NCBI RefSeq assembly: GCF_014841125.1
Contig: NZ_JACYTQ010000004.1
Span: 186,001-250,000 of the forward strand
Length of the DNA: 64,000 nt
Source of the DNA: Echinicola arenosa
GTDB taxonomy: Bacteria; Bacteroidota; Bacteroidia; Cytophagales; Cyclobacteriaceae
Direction of reading: 5' to 3'
Numbering within the stretch: the stretch's first letter is position 1; each line of letters begins with the position of its first letter. Positions 17,769-26,787 of this stretch are shown here, in pieces. The translations under genes were made by a program, and so were the position numbers. The notes below the pieces were generated by a model, which did no database searches, had not been told where the DNA came from, and saw only the letters and a program-made list of their open reading frames with translations.

Positions 17769-17990
17769 ATGGAAGAACAACCCAATAACCCCATGCACGG
17801 GGTAAAACTTGAGCAAATTATTACAGTTTTGGTGAAATACTATGGCTGGGAAAACCTTGGCGACATGGTGCGCATCAATTGTTTTATCAATGACCCAAGT
17901 ATCAAAAGCAGTCTTAAGTTTCTTAGGAAAACTCCTTGGGCAAGAGATAAGGTAGAAGCACTTTATCTGGATCTTTTGAAAAAGAAGTAA
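17769..17990 (+). CDS. VF530 family (DUF2132) DNA-binding protein
   Basis: 73 residues, the normal size. The family signature is nearly complete: [38 protein letters not shown], and [17 protein letters not shown]530 is a small helical protein known from a structure and reported as DNA-binding; its cellular role is not settled. It lies head-to-head with the DEAD-box helicase gene, with about 50 bp between the two start codons. Confidence 0.92.
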   Translation: MEEQPNNPMHGVKLEQIITVLVKYYGWENLGDMVRINCFINDPSIKSSLKFLRKTPWARDKVEALYLDLLKKK

Positions 17991-18034
17991 GATAAGTGGT
18001 TTTAAAGCAGCCATTTGTTTTTTTGCCTAATTCA

Positions 18035-18157
18035 TCAATGCTGATTTTCAGTTTCCGTAAGATTGGCTTCACTGTGCATTCCCATGAAGCTATAAGATTC
18101 CAATGGCATTTCACCTTCTTCGATTACTTCCACTATTTCTTCTAATTTATGGCTTTG
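18035..18157 (-). pseudogene. Remnant of a haem-binding-domain protein
   Basis: On the minus strand a 40-codon frame opens directly after a TGA and encodes KLEEIVEVIEEGEMPLESY followed by FMGMHSEANLT. This is the C-terminal half of the small cytochrome-like haem-binding domain common in Bacteroidota (...EEIVE-I-EGEMPL-SYT-MH-EAKLT). The N-terminal half with the CxxCH motif is missing. An intact protein with the same domain type is encoded at 48507-48893. This looks like a decayed gene. Confidence 0.6.
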
Positions 18158-18215
18158 TCAGACAATGGGAACAATGATTATTCATGGAACCGTTATTGGC
18201 ACACGTTTTTATTTT

Positions 18216-18824
18216 TTATCCTGCTTCTTGTCTCCAAAAGTCAACGATTTCATCATTTTTGATTTTGAATCCATAAACGGCCATTGATTCTGTACACCAA
18301 TCGGGTTCAACTAGAAAGGTGTTGTAAATATTCAGTCTAAACGAGCAATTCTCAGCGTCAAAACTCACAGCAATTTTGTCTTTACAAATCTCGGAGCCTG
18401 TATAATCTTTGGGAGCTATATTAAAATGATACTCTTTTTCGAACTGTTTATTTGCAGTTAGAGAGTCTGAGTTAATGTCAGCGAGAAACTCAATCAAATA
18501 TTCTGGTGTCAAGTCGACCGTTATTGAAGCTTCTTGATCATTGTTAGGATATTGCACCTTTCTTATTGAATCTAGCTTGTAAAAGAAATCTGCTTGAAGT
18601 TCTTTGTCTTTAAGGTTCAAAAAATCCTCAGTTTTCCCCATGTAAGTAGTAGAGGCAGCTTGCTCTGAATTTTTTTCCATTGACTTTTCATGTTCTTCTC
18701 TCAGGTCTTTATCAGGTTCAGGAACAAGTTCCATTCTGTCAGAGGTAGTGGTAGTTTCTTTTTTCACCGTATTACCACATCCAAAAAATGTCAAGACAGT
18801 CAATATGTAAATTAGATCCTTCAT
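18216..18824 (-). CDS. Hypothetical lipoprotein
   Basis: About 202 residues from the ATG at 18824; the frame is open further upstream, but the lipoprotein signal MKDLIYILTVLTFFGCGN starts here. The Cys at position 16 is the predicted lipidation site. A polar, Thr/Glu/Lys-rich linker follows, then a folded region of about 120 residues with scattered aromatic residues and paired cysteines (SEICKDK, AENCSF, PDWCTES). No family recognised. It is probably an envelope lipoprotein. Neighbours give no functional hint. Confidence 0.65.
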   Translation of the reverse strand: MKDLIYILTVLTFFGCGNTVKKETTTTSDRMELVPEPDKDLREEHEKSMEKNSEQAASTTYMGKTEDFLNLKDKELQADFFYKLDSIRKVQYPNNDQEASITVDLTPEYLIEFLADINSDSLTANKQFEKEYHFNIAPKDYTGSEICKDKIAVSFDAENCSFRLNIYNTFLVEPDWCTESMAVYGFKIKNDEIVDFWRQEAG

Positions 18825-18980
18825 TTTCTTAATGGGGGCCAACGAGCATATACCTGCAGATCCTTTTAACTTATATGTTCGATTTTTTTTATAATGCCTT
18901 AAGAAAATGTGTTTGCTGGTAAGCAAGGAGATAATCAACATTCAATATCATAAAATCAAGCTTGAGCAACTGTAGTAAAA

Positions 18981-19646
18981 CTATTTTTTACGGCTGACCA
19001 TTTCATTGATCCAGATAGGGGCAAAGGGTGAGGTACAGCCTTTAGAAGTAGGGTAATCCCTATAAAGTCCTAGCTTTTCTCCTATTTCAAGGGCTCTTTG
19101 CCGATATTCAGGATGATGAATCCCAATATGGGCCAAGCTGAAATTCATGGTCCATTGCGCTTCAGGGGCAGCACTGCCCATTTCCTTTTCCAATCGATCG
19201 AGTATAGCATTAAGGTCAAATCCTTCTGCTCCTTTGTTGATCAAGCTACTGGTGAGGTTCCATCCAGCTCGAGCAGCCCAAGGGTTTTTATCGTTCATCC
19301 AAGCTTCCCTGAAAGCTGTTTTATTTGGATGTTCTTTGATCACATAGGAATTGAACCAATCTGAAACCTGAGAGAATTTCAGGGATTTGACCATTTCGTC
19401 CAATTCCTTGTCAGAAAGCTCCTTTGGTTTCATGATCAGGATGGCCACTAATCTGGCATCGATGTTTTCAGTAGCCCAAAGTTGAAGCGCCAGTGGGTGG
19501 TCGCTTTTTATTTTCTTTGCCAAAGCACGGATGTCTCCCATTTTGACACCGTATTGGTTATCATGCGCTCCTCGCTTGGCATTTTGGAGCCGCATTCTTT
19601 CACTGCCCAAGGCTTCAAGCTGGCTGAGTACTTCAGAAAGGGTCAT
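18981..19646 (-). CDS. DNA alkylation repair protein (AlkD-like)
   Basis: 221 residues of helical HEAT-like repeats. The N-terminal signature AHDNQYGVKMGDIRALAKKI and the later LAVxLW-type LALQLWATENIDARLVAILIM match the AlkD/DNA alkylation repair superfamily. AlkD removes 3- and 7-alkylpurines without flipping the base. KEHPNKTAFREAW, NPWAARAGWNLTSSLI and AHIGIHHPEYRQRALEIGEKLGLYRDYP continue the family's pattern in the second half. Whether it is a true glycosylase is uncertain, because this subfamily is less characterised. A membrane-protein gene lies 11 bp upstream on the same strand. Confidence 0.8.
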   Translation of the reverse strand: MTLSEVLSQLEALGSERMRLQNAKRGAHDNQYGVKMGDIRALAKKIKSDHPLALQLWATENIDARLVAILIMKPKELSDKELDEMVKSLKFSQVSDWFNSYVIKEHPNKTAFREAWMNDKNPWAARAGWNLTSSLINKGAEGFDLNAILDRLEKEMGSAAPEAQWTMNFSLAHIGIHHPEYRQRALEIGEKLGLYRDYPTSKGCTSPFAPIWINEMVSRKK

Positions 19647-19657
19647 TTTAGTATTTC

Positions 19658-20080
19658 TTAATTTCTAGTGATTTTAACGAATTTATAAAAATCCCGGATA
19701 GAAGACGCAACATACCTACCAGGAATAAGCAGTATTTTCAACACGATTAGGATCCTATTGAAATCATCTGAAATTCTAAAGGGATGATCAATGATCCCTC
19801 CAAATATTCCAACATTATCATAATCTGGCTTTGGTTTGAAGTAGTAACTCATCAATAAATAGCACAGGATAATAATACTGCTAAAACCAATCTCCTTGAT
19901 ACTTATAGAAGGTTCATTACGGAAGAGGAGATAATAATAGCTCGCTAAAATCAATCCTGAAATGATAAAGTTCAGGATGATAAATACTTTTGATTTTCGG
20001 CTGTAAGCAGGTGCTTCATTTGCAATGTTTCCTACCTTTTTGGGGCTTATGGATTCCCCAATCCATTCAATTAGGCTCAT
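19658..20080 (-). CDS. Hypothetical membrane protein, 140 aa
   Basis: Two adjacent hydrophobic segments (IILNFIISGLILASYYYLLF and a second, IGFSSIIILCYLLMSYYF) are followed by a C-terminal stretch with IILVLKILLIPGRYVA-like character. There is no recognised family. It is 11 bp upstream of the AlkD-like gene on the same strand, so the two may be co-transcribed. It starts with MSLIEWIGESISPKKVG, a soluble N-terminal segment before the membrane part. Confidence 0.6.
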   Translation of the reverse strand: MSLIEWIGESISPKKVGNIANEAPAYSRKSKVFIILNFIISGLILASYYYLLFRNEPSISIKEIGFSSIIILCYLLMSYYFKPKPDYDNVGIFGGIIDHPFRISDDFNRILIVLKILLIPGRYVASSIRDFYKFVKITRN

Positions 20081-20587
20081 GTTTTGAATATAAAAAATGT
20101 TAGTTGCTTTCTGCTAAGATAATAGTTTTAAGGAATTGATAGCCATACCGGATGTGCTTTCTATGGCCAAACTAATGGAATCTGATCAAAAGGAAACTTA
20201 CTTAATTAGCTGTCTGGGTAGCTTTGGGTAACCATTTGGTTTGAGATTTAATGAGCTTACAAAATAAACCTAAATGGAATCTTTGGGTGTAAAATTTGAA
20301 TTTTATGGTTGAATTAATTGCGTAGATTTAAGTAAATGAAATAGATAATAAAATTATTTGCTATATTTAAGTGTGTTTTGTAAAATTTTTACAAAACTTA
20401 TTATGTATATCCGCAATTCTACCAGTAAAGATTAAAAGCGAGTAGAAAATACCCTTTTGATTAAAGTATCAACTGCTTCGGTCTTCAGGCTTCAGGCTTC
20501 CGACCACTTGAGCAAAGGATGTATGGTTACTGGCATCAAAGCGGATAATCAGAGAACTTATTTACCTATTCAACCTATACAAAACCT
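20081..20587. other. 507-bp gap before the GH2 gene
   Basis: No protein gene was found. The first 320 bp are AT-rich with nothing recognisable. The distal part holds R2 copy 2 (20404-20553), placed 35 bp before the GH2 start codon, so the repeat lies in the leader or promoter of that gene. Confidence 0.5.
20404..20553 (-). repeat. Dispersed repeat R2, copy 2
   Basis: 150 bp matching 10433-10596 with a few substitutions and one 14-bp deletion. The deletion lies where copy 1 reads CTGTCTAACTGCCAG on the minus strand. It shifts the minus-strand frame into a TGA, so this copy cannot encode the same peptide. Both copies have the same orientation. Confidence 0.75.
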
Positions 20588-23224
20588 ATGAAAATTTCTT
20601 ACCTATTCTTCAAAATCTGTGTACTCACTTTGTGCTGTATTCAGATTGCTGCGGCACAGAATCGCTATGAATTAAACAGTGAATGGTACTGTAATCCCAT
20701 TGGAGATACTAAGGCCACAGGCTCTGAACTCTCCAGCACTGACTATTCCTTAGAAAAGTGGATGCCGGCCACTGTTCCCGGTACGGTGCTTACCACCCTA
20801 CTCAATAATGGTAAAGTTCCTGACCCATTCTACGGCATGAACAATGAAAAAATCAAGGACATTTATGAAACAGGCCGTGAACATTATACCTATTGGTTTG
20901 CCAAAGATTTCACCGAAAAAGCCAAAGAAGGAGAGCAAGTTTGGTTAAGTTTCCGAGGAATCAACTACAGTGTAGAGGTTTTTCTAAACGGCCAAAAAGT
21001 CAATGCGGAACCCTACAAAGGCATGTATTTGCGTAAGCAATTTAACATTACGTCCTTCTTGGCTGAGAATGGAAAAAACAGGTTGGCTGTTCTGGTGCAT
21101 CCAGCGGATCATGTGGGGAATCCCAATGGAGGGCAAGGGGGCGATGGGACCATTGCCAAAGGAGTGGCCCTGCAGTATACTGCCGGCTGGGATTGGATCC
21201 AACCTGTTAGAGATCGAAATACAGGGATCTGGGACAAGGTTTTTATTGAAAAAACCGGGGCCGTCAACTTGAAGAATCCCCACATTGTCACCTTGGTGGA
21301 AGGTGTAAGAAAGCCTGGAGAAGAACAAGATCCTGCTACCATCAAAGTGTCAGCAGAACTTCAAAATACTCTTTCTGTTCCCGTGAAGGGAACTTTGCAA
21401 TATACTTTAGCTGGGCAGACGGTGAGCAAAACAGTGAGTCTTAAAGCTCATAAAACCGTTGAGGTAGATTTGCCGGATTTTATCTTGGAAGCCCCAAAAT
21501 TATGGTGGCCAAGTGGCTATGGAGAGCAAAACCTTTATGATATGGATATAAAATTCCTGACGGATGGCCAGACTTCTGACAGCGAAAAAGTAACCTTTGG
21601 GGTAAGAGAGATTCAGACAGATTGGAATGCCCATACGCTGAGTAAGCAAATTTCCGTAAATGGGCAGAAGATCTTTATCAAAGGAGGGAACTGGATCATC
21701 TCGGATGCCATGTTGAGGTTTTCCAAAGAAAGGTATGATGCTGAAATCCGATTCCATAGGGATATGAATCTAAACCTGATCCGAATTTGGGGAGGAGCCT
21801 TGCCAGAGCGTCCAGAGTTTTATGAAGCTTGTGACAAATACGGATTGTTGGTCATTCAGGACTTTTGGATGTCAGGAGATTGTAACGGCCGTTGGTTAGA
21901 CCCCAAAAAGAAGGAAGACCAATGGACCCGCAGACAATACCCGGATGATCATTCCTTGTTTATTGAATCTGCCAAAGATGTCGTGAAAATGCTTCGTAAT
22001 CATGCCTCTTTGGCCATCTGGTGTGGCGGAAATGAGATTACTCCCCCAGCAGATATCATGCATGCCATCAAAGAGGAGATTTTACCGGAATACGACGGGA
22101 CCCGTTGGTTTATCGATTATTCCAATTCGGATGAAATGTCTTATAATTTTAAAGGAGGAAACGGTGATGGCCCTTATGGTATTCAGGATATCAGTACTTT
22201 CTGGGCAGAGCGCACCTGGCCATTTAACTCAGAAGTAGGCTCTGTGGGAACTGGAGATGCTGTTTCATTAAGACGATTTTTACCGGAAGAAAACCAAGTG
22301 ATTCCAATTGAAATGGAAGGTACTGAGAAGGTAAAGGATGAAGTCTGGACTTATCACAAATATATTGACTATGGCAATTCCATGGAACCTTATGGTACAC
22401 CACGTGATATGGAAGATTTTGCGACCAAAGCCCAGTTGGTGAATTACAACCAATACAGGGGCTTGATGGAAGGCTTTACGGCCCACATGTGGGATTGGTA
22501 TACTGGGGTGATCATTTGGAAAACTCAGAATCCTTGGACGGCGCTTCGTGGACAGATGTATGACTATTACCTGGATCCGAATGCTTGTCTCTATGGGCTT
22601 CGCGAAGGAAGTGAGGCTTTGCATGCCATGTATGACCCTGTGAAAGGAAATATCATGATCGCCAACAATACTTTTGAGCAGCAGCATGACCTGATGCTTC
22701 GAGTGACAGCTTATGACATGGATGGTAAGAGCAAACGATTGACTCAAGTATTTAACTACATCGAACCGGCCAGTATCCGTTTGATCATGTCCCTTCAGAA
22801 GAGCATTCAAGAGTTGAGTAATGAAAAAGGCCTGTTTTTGGCGGTACAGCTCTTGAATGTGGACCAAGAGTTAGTCAGTGATAACTTTTATTGGATACCG
22901 GATGCAGAAGGCAACTATTCTGGATTGCAAGAAATGGCCAGCGCTCAGTTGAAAGTGGAGGCTACCAAGATTTCCGATAGCGAAATCAGTGTGACAGTAA
23001 GCAATTCAGCGGATAATACCGTGTCTTTCTTTAACCGACTTTCTTTGGTTGATGCAGACACTAGGGAGAGGCTCTTGCCTACTTTCTTTAGTGACAACTA
23101 TGTTTCATTGGTGCCTGGGGAAGAGAAGACAATTACAGTAAGCTATGACAAACTGAAAAGTACTGATGCATTGATTGAAATTGGTGGCTGGAATACCCCT
23201 ACTCAAACCATAGAGATAAGATAA
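20588..23224 (+). CDS. Glycoside hydrolase family 2 (exo-glucosaminidase/mannosidase type)
   Basis: 878 residues; signal peptide at 1-23 (ending IQIAAAQ). N-terminal sugar-binding beta domain (W-Y-C-N-P... WLSFRGINYSVEVFLNGQKV). The GWDWIQPVRDRNTGIWDKV segment is typical of the CsxA exo-beta-D-glucosaminidase and endo-beta-mannosidase branch of GH2. Immunoglobulin-like and TIM-barrel domains follow, with IKGGNWIISDAMLRF, the acid/base Glu in IWCGGNEITPP and a likely nucleophile Glu in FNSEVGSVGTGDAVSLRRF. C-terminal beta domains end the protein. It would act in the periplasm on beta-linked mannose or glucosamine glycans. No SusCD pair is adjacent. The exact sugar is unresolved. Confidence 0.85.
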   Translation: MKISYLFFKICVLTLCCIQIAAAQNRYELNSEWYCNPIGDTKATGSELSSTDYSLEKWMPATVPGTVLTTLLNNGKVPDPFYGMNNEKIKDIYETGREHYTYWFAKDFTEKAKEGEQVWLSFRGINYSVEVFLNGQKVNAEPYKGMYLRKQFNITSFLAENGKNRLAVLVHPADHVGNPNGGQGGDGTIAKGVALQYTAGWDWIQPVRDRNTGIWDKVFIEKTGAVNLKNPHIVTLVEGVRKPGEEQDPATIKVSAELQNTLSVPVKGTLQYTLAGQTVSKTVSLKAHKTVEVDLPDFILEAPKLWWPSGYGEQNLYDMDIKFLTDGQTSDSEKVTFGVREIQTDWNAHTLSKQISVNGQKIFIKGGNWIISDAMLRFSKERYDAEIRFHRDMNLNLIRIWGGALPERPEFYEACDKYGLLVIQDFWMSGDCNGRWLDPKKKEDQWTRRQYPDDHSLFIESAKDVVKMLRNHASLAIWCGGNEITPPADIMHAIKEEILPEYDGTRWFIDYSNSDEMSYNFKGGNGDGPYGIQDISTFWAERTWPFNSEVGSVGTGDAVSLRRFLPEENQVIPIEMEGTEKVKDEVWTYHKYIDYGNSMEPYGTPRDMEDFATKAQLVNYNQYRGLMEGFTAHMWDWYTGVIIWKTQNPWTALRGQMYDYYLDPNACLYGLREGSEALHAMYDPVKGNIMIANNTFEQQHDLMLRVTAYDMDGKSKRLTQVFNYIEPASIRLIMSLQKSIQELSNEKGLFLAVQLLNVDQELVSDNFYWIPDAEGNYSGLQEMASAQLKVEATKISDSEISVTVSNSADNTVSFFNRLSLVDADTRERLLPTFFSDNYVSLVPGEEKTITVSYDKLKSTDALIEIGGWNTPTQTIEIR

Positions 23225-23245
23225 TCCATGTTGAAATAATTACAA

Positions 23246-23280
23246 ATGACACCGGGCATAAGTTCGGTGTCATTTTTTTA
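23246..23280 (+). terminator. Terminator after GH2 gene
   Basis: ATGACACCG (23246-23254) pairs with CGGTGTCAT (23265-23273), followed by a T run. Confidence 0.9.
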
Positions 23281-23370
23281 TCTTTCGTTAAAATAGATAT
23301 AGGATATTTTCAGTTCAAACCCTTTGTTATAGAAAAATTCGGCCATTTTTTGATCGGTTAATGCATGGAC

Positions 23371-24840
23371 TTAGTTTTCTGTAGCGTTTAGAATCAATTG
23401 ATGATAAAAGCGGATAGAATTTTCAAAGTCACTTACTGGAATTCGTTCGTTGAGGCCATGAAATGACTTGATGTTTCCTTTGTTGAGCTTGATGGCTGAG
23501 AACCGATAGATATCATCTGAAATTTCATTGAAGTGACGGGAGTCTGTGCCGCCCACTACCAAGTAGGGAGAAACCAAGGTGGAGGGGAAGGTTTCCGTGA
23601 TGGTCTCTTGGATGGTTTGGAAGCCAAATGAATCTGTTTTGGATACCTTGGAAGGATTGGAAATAAAGGCACTGCGCTGAATGTGAATCCGTTCATCATT
23701 GATGGTTTTTTTGACCCTCTCCTCCACCGACTCAATGGTTTCGCCGGGAATTATCCTGAAATTGATAGTGGCCTTGGCAGACTGGGGAATGATATTTTCC
23801 TTGACTCCACTGTTAAAGATGGTAGGTGAGGTGGTGGTTCTTACCAAGGCATTACCTGATGCACTTCCTTCATATATTTTGGTGATTACCGAGCTAAAGA
23901 TAGGTTTGTTGGCGAAAACGAGTTTGTTTACAAAGGGCATCTCTGGTCCCAAATATTGGATAAAGCCATCGATTGGAGCAGAAATCAGGGATGGAAATGG
24001 TTTTTGCTTCAGTTTGGCGATAGCACTCGAAAGGATGTCAATCGCTGTTTCTCTCTCTGGCATGGAGGAGTGCCCTCCTTCTACTTTTACTGATAAGGAT
24101 AAACTGACAAAACCTTTTTCCGCTATGCCTATCAGTGCCACATCTCCTGGGATTCCCGGTACCATGTTTTGGACAATGCTTCCACCCTCATCCAACACAA
24201 ATTCAGCCTGGACATTTTGTTCTTTAAGGTAGGCCGCTATGGCTTGGGCACCTTTCACTCCACCTATTTCTTCGTCATGACCAAAGGCGAGATAAATGCT
24301 TCTCTCAGGCTGATAGCCATTTTGTAACAACCGTTCTGTAGCTTCCAAGATTCCGATAACCCCCACTTTATCATCGATGGTTCCTCGCCCCCAAATGGTG
24401 TCTTGGATGATCTCACCTCCAAAAGGGCTTTCCTTCCAATCTGGGATATTTTCTTCAATAACGGGTACCACATCTAAGTGCCCCATAAGAATGATAGGTT
24501 TCAAATCGGGTTTGCTGCCTTCCCAATGATATAGAAAACTAAAATCATTAAAGTTTTTTTTGTCGAGCAATGAATCTGCAAGTGGATAAGTGCTGCTGAG
24601 AAAATCAGCAAACTGCTGGAATTGAAGGGTGTCAAAGTCTTTGGGGTCTTCCGGTGAAACGGTTTGGATCTGAATGGCCTTGGAAAAGTTGGAAACAGAA
24701 GTGGAGCTTATTTGAAGCGGCTCAATAGGCTTTCTGCTGATTTGCTTGGAAGGAAAAGTAAACATATTGAAGAACAGATATGCGACAAAAAACAGAAAAG
24801 CTACCAAGAGAAATAAAATACCTTTTTTGAAGAGTTTCAT
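23371..24840 (-). CDS. M20 family metallopeptidase (carboxypeptidase S/PM20D1-like)
   Basis: 489 residues. An N-terminal membrane anchor at about 5-27 (GILFLLVAFLFFVAYLFFNM) is followed by an extended catalytic domain. Metal and active-site motifs of clan MH are complete: GHLDVVPV, WGRGTIDDKVG, GHDEEIGG and a DEGG block, with the final His in the SFHGLNE segment. The dimerisation/lid domain begins near GHSSMPERETAIDIL. The order and the membrane anchor match vacuolar carboxypeptidase S and PM20D1, which cut C-terminal residues or N-acyl amino acids. The physiological substrate here is unknown. Confidence 0.9.
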   Translation of the reverse strand: MKLFKKGILFLLVAFLFFVAYLFFNMFTFPSKQISRKPIEPLQISSTSVSNFSKAIQIQTVSPEDPKDFDTLQFQQFADFLSSTYPLADSLLDKKNFNDFSFLYHWEGSKPDLKPIILMGHLDVVPVIEENIPDWKESPFGGEIIQDTIWGRGTIDDKVGVIGILEATERLLQNGYQPERSIYLAFGHDEEIGGVKGAQAIAAYLKEQNVQAEFVLDEGGSIVQNMVPGIPGDVALIGIAEKGFVSLSLSVKVEGGHSSMPERETAIDILSSAIAKLKQKPFPSLISAPIDGFIQYLGPEMPFVNKLVFANKPIFSSVITKIYEGSASGNALVRTTTSPTIFNSGVKENIIPQSAKATINFRIIPGETIESVEERVKKTINDERIHIQRSAFISNPSKVSKTDSFGFQTIQETITETFPSTLVSPYLVVGGTDSRHFNEISDDIYRFSAIKLNKGNIKSFHGLNERIPVSDFENSIRFYHQLILNATEN

Positions 24841-24989
24841 TGGAGAGGAGGTTATGTCAGGAGATACAGGTCAAGAGTTGGTTGTTGTATTAAGGTAAAA
24901 ATTAAAACTGATGAACTGAATATAAGTGTTGGACTTATTTGTTGGAAGAATTACCGAACAGGGTTTTTGAAAGCGATTGATTATATGTA

Positions 24990-25613
24990 CTAACGGTCAT
25001 GGAGCCCTTTTCCAGCAAAGATCATGGGGAGGCATTTTTCTATTCTTGCTTCCCGGGTCTTGGATTGCTTGGCCTGTGAAAAGTGCAATAGGTAACCTTT
25101 TTGCCTGCCCGGTGTCAAGGCCTCAAAAGCCGCTTTGATGCCGGGGTCTTCATCCAGTTTTTGCTGGAATTCCTCAGGGACATCATAAGCTGAAGTCTCT
25201 TTGTATTCTACTGCTAAACCCGCCTGTTCTACTTCAATGGCTTCAAAGAGATAGGCTTTTAGGGTAGCTTGTAATTCCTGTATTTTCTGGACATTGGTGA
25301 ACTTGATGATCCTTCCTGCTTGGGTATTCTCACCGGGTTTTTCCAAAAGCCCCTCTTCATCTTTCAATAGGGAGCCTTTAAAAAAGCTCAGCGCACAGTG
25401 GTTCTTAAAAGCGCTGATGATGGCAACGTTCTTTTGGTTGTGGGTATAGCAAGGAACGCCCCATTTGCTTTCTTCAGCCAGGCCACATTCTCGGACAATT
25501 TGCCTGAGCAGCTTCAATTCCTGTGTCCAAAGGTGGACTTTGCAATCCGGCGTACCTCCTAGTGGGCACCTACCGCACCCATCCGTAAAATAATCCTCGA
25601 CATTGGTATTCAT
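24990..25613 (-). CDS. DUF1801 / YdeI-OmpD-associated family protein
   Basis: 207 residues. The N-terminal half is a DUF1801 domain (ESKWGVPCYTHNQKNVAIISAFKNHCALSFFKG, about 47-79). The C-terminal half carries the YdeI/OmpD-associated motif (VPEEFQQKLDEDPGIKAAFEALTPGRQKGYLLHFSQAKQSKTREARIEKCLPMIFAG). An N-terminal cysteine cluster (CGRCPLGGTPDC) is a typical extension of this group. The biochemical role is unknown; YdeI has been linked to stress and antimicrobial-peptide resistance. A single-domain relative is encoded at 47544-48122. Confidence 0.85.
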   Translation of the reverse strand: MNTNVEDYFTDGCGRCPLGGTPDCKVHLWTQELKLLRQIVRECGLAEESKWGVPCYTHNQKNVAIISAFKNHCALSFFKGSLLKDEEGLLEKPGENTQAGRIIKFTNVQKIQELQATLKAYLFEAIEVEQAGLAVEYKETSAYDVPEEFQQKLDEDPGIKAAFEALTPGRQKGYLLHFSQAKQSKTREARIEKCLPMIFAGKGLHDR

Positions 25614-25666
25614 GGTCTTATTGATGGCTTTTAGTCCAATTTGTCCAAAAAGGTTGGTAATGTAAA

Positions 25667-25981
25667 CTACTTCTTTCCTGTAAAATAGAAAATTGTACTA
25701 AGAATAGGGATACCGGCCAAATTAATCAAGTAGCCAAAATAGAAAAAAACTGTGGCACCAATAGCACATCTGGTATTTTCATCTGTACCCGGCCCTAGCC
25801 TATAGAGAGAGACAAAAGTAGCAAGTCGAGGTACAAGTAAACCAAATAGAAAAAGTAAGGCTCCAGATATCAATATTTTTTGCCTGATATTCTCTTTGAT
25901 GTTGAACCGGTAGACAAAAAATACCAGTATAGGCGTTAAAATGATGATTGTTGGAAGAATGATGCTAAGTAAAGTCTTCAT
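25667..25981 (-). CDS. Hypothetical membrane protein, 104 aa
   Basis: Three hydrophobic segments: residues 4-25 (LLSIILPTIIILTPILVFFVY), about 36-58 (ILISGALLFLFGLLVPRLATFV) and about 76-99. A short polar loop GPGTDENTRCA separates the last two. No family recognised. It is a plausible small integral membrane protein. It lies between the DUF1801 gene and a GT51-like gene on the same strand. Confidence 0.55.
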   Translation of the reverse strand: MKTLLSIILPTIIILTPILVFFVYRFNIKENIRQKILISGALLFLFGLLVPRLATFVSLYRLGPGTDENTRCAIGATVFFYFGYLINLAGIPILSTIFYFTGKK

Positions 25982-26103
25982 GATGATGGTTAATGTTTAA
26001 AAAGCTTTCAGAATTTAGAAATATTTTAACGATCACCCAAATGAAAAATTATGAATCTAATAAGTTGACAGTGTTTTGGTTATTTGTTTTTTTATGCTGG
26101 AAA

Positions 26104-26727
26104 TTATTCCCGATCATACAGAAAGTCACCATTATCCTTTGGGATGTAATCCTCAGAAAGGTATCTTTTGATTCTGCTTACTCTTAAATCATTTGCTTTT
26201 CTGTGATAAAGGTAATGAAAAGTGTTGGGAGCTCGGATCATGGCGATCAAAGCGAGGTATTCATCTTCATTCAAATCGGCAAAATTTTTCTTAAAATAAA
26301 ATTCAGCGGCAGGCTGGAAGCCGTGAATGGCCCTGCCTTCTATATGGCCCATATAAGCATAATTGATAAACAAGGTCAATATGGTGTCTTTTGGTGTCAT
26401 TGGGTCGAAAGCAAATCGGGCGATCAACGTTTGTTTGATTTTGGCCAAGCCTGGTTTGAAATCATCGAAGTAAAATTGTTTTACCAAACCCTGACTTAGC
26501 GTGGTTATTCCGGTACCTGGAGTGCTGATGTCAAAGCCATGATGAGCATAAAAGTTAGGGTCCTGAACTTTCAGAAGTTCAGATAGCTGGCTTTTGCTGA
26601 GGTCATGAAGCGATAAATGAATATTATCTGAGTGAAGAGCCTGAAGGACAATGTCTGGCGTTTGGGCCCTGGCCTTGATCACCACCATAATGCAGTAAAC
26701 AGTTGTGGAGGTCAAAAACAAGACCAT
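26104..26727 (-). CDS. Divergent GT51-type peptidoglycan transglycosylase-like protein
   Basis: 207 residues from the ATG at 26727. The fold signature of monofunctional transglycosylases is recognisable: QDPNFYAHHGFD (motif I, usually ED-xF-xHxG), GITTLSQGLVK (motif II), AKIKQTLIA (motif III, usually RKxxE), KDTILTLFINYAYMG (motif IV) and GFQPAAEFYF (motif V). The two positions that are catalytic glutamates in MtgA/PBP1 read Gln. The enzyme may be inactive or belong to a distinct branch. Upstream, an ATG at 26757 reads MKK then TAG, then continues in frame as KIVLIGMVLF, which suggests a nonsense mutation in the signal anchor with re-initiation at the present start. Confidence 0.65.
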   Translation of the reverse strand: MVLFLTSTTVYCIMVVIKARAQTPDIVLQALHSDNIHLSLHDLSKSQLSELLKVQDPNFYAHHGFDISTPGTGITTLSQGLVKQFYFDDFKPGLAKIKQTLIARFAFDPMTPKDTILTLFINYAYMGHIEGRAIHGFQPAAEFYFKKNFADLNEDEYLALIAMIRAPNTFHYLYHRKANDLRVSRIKRYLSEDYIPKDNGDFLYDRE

Positions 26728-26787
26728 CCCAATTAAGACGATTTTCTATTTTTTCATTCATCTTCTACTGTCCAAATAAAGTGTCAA

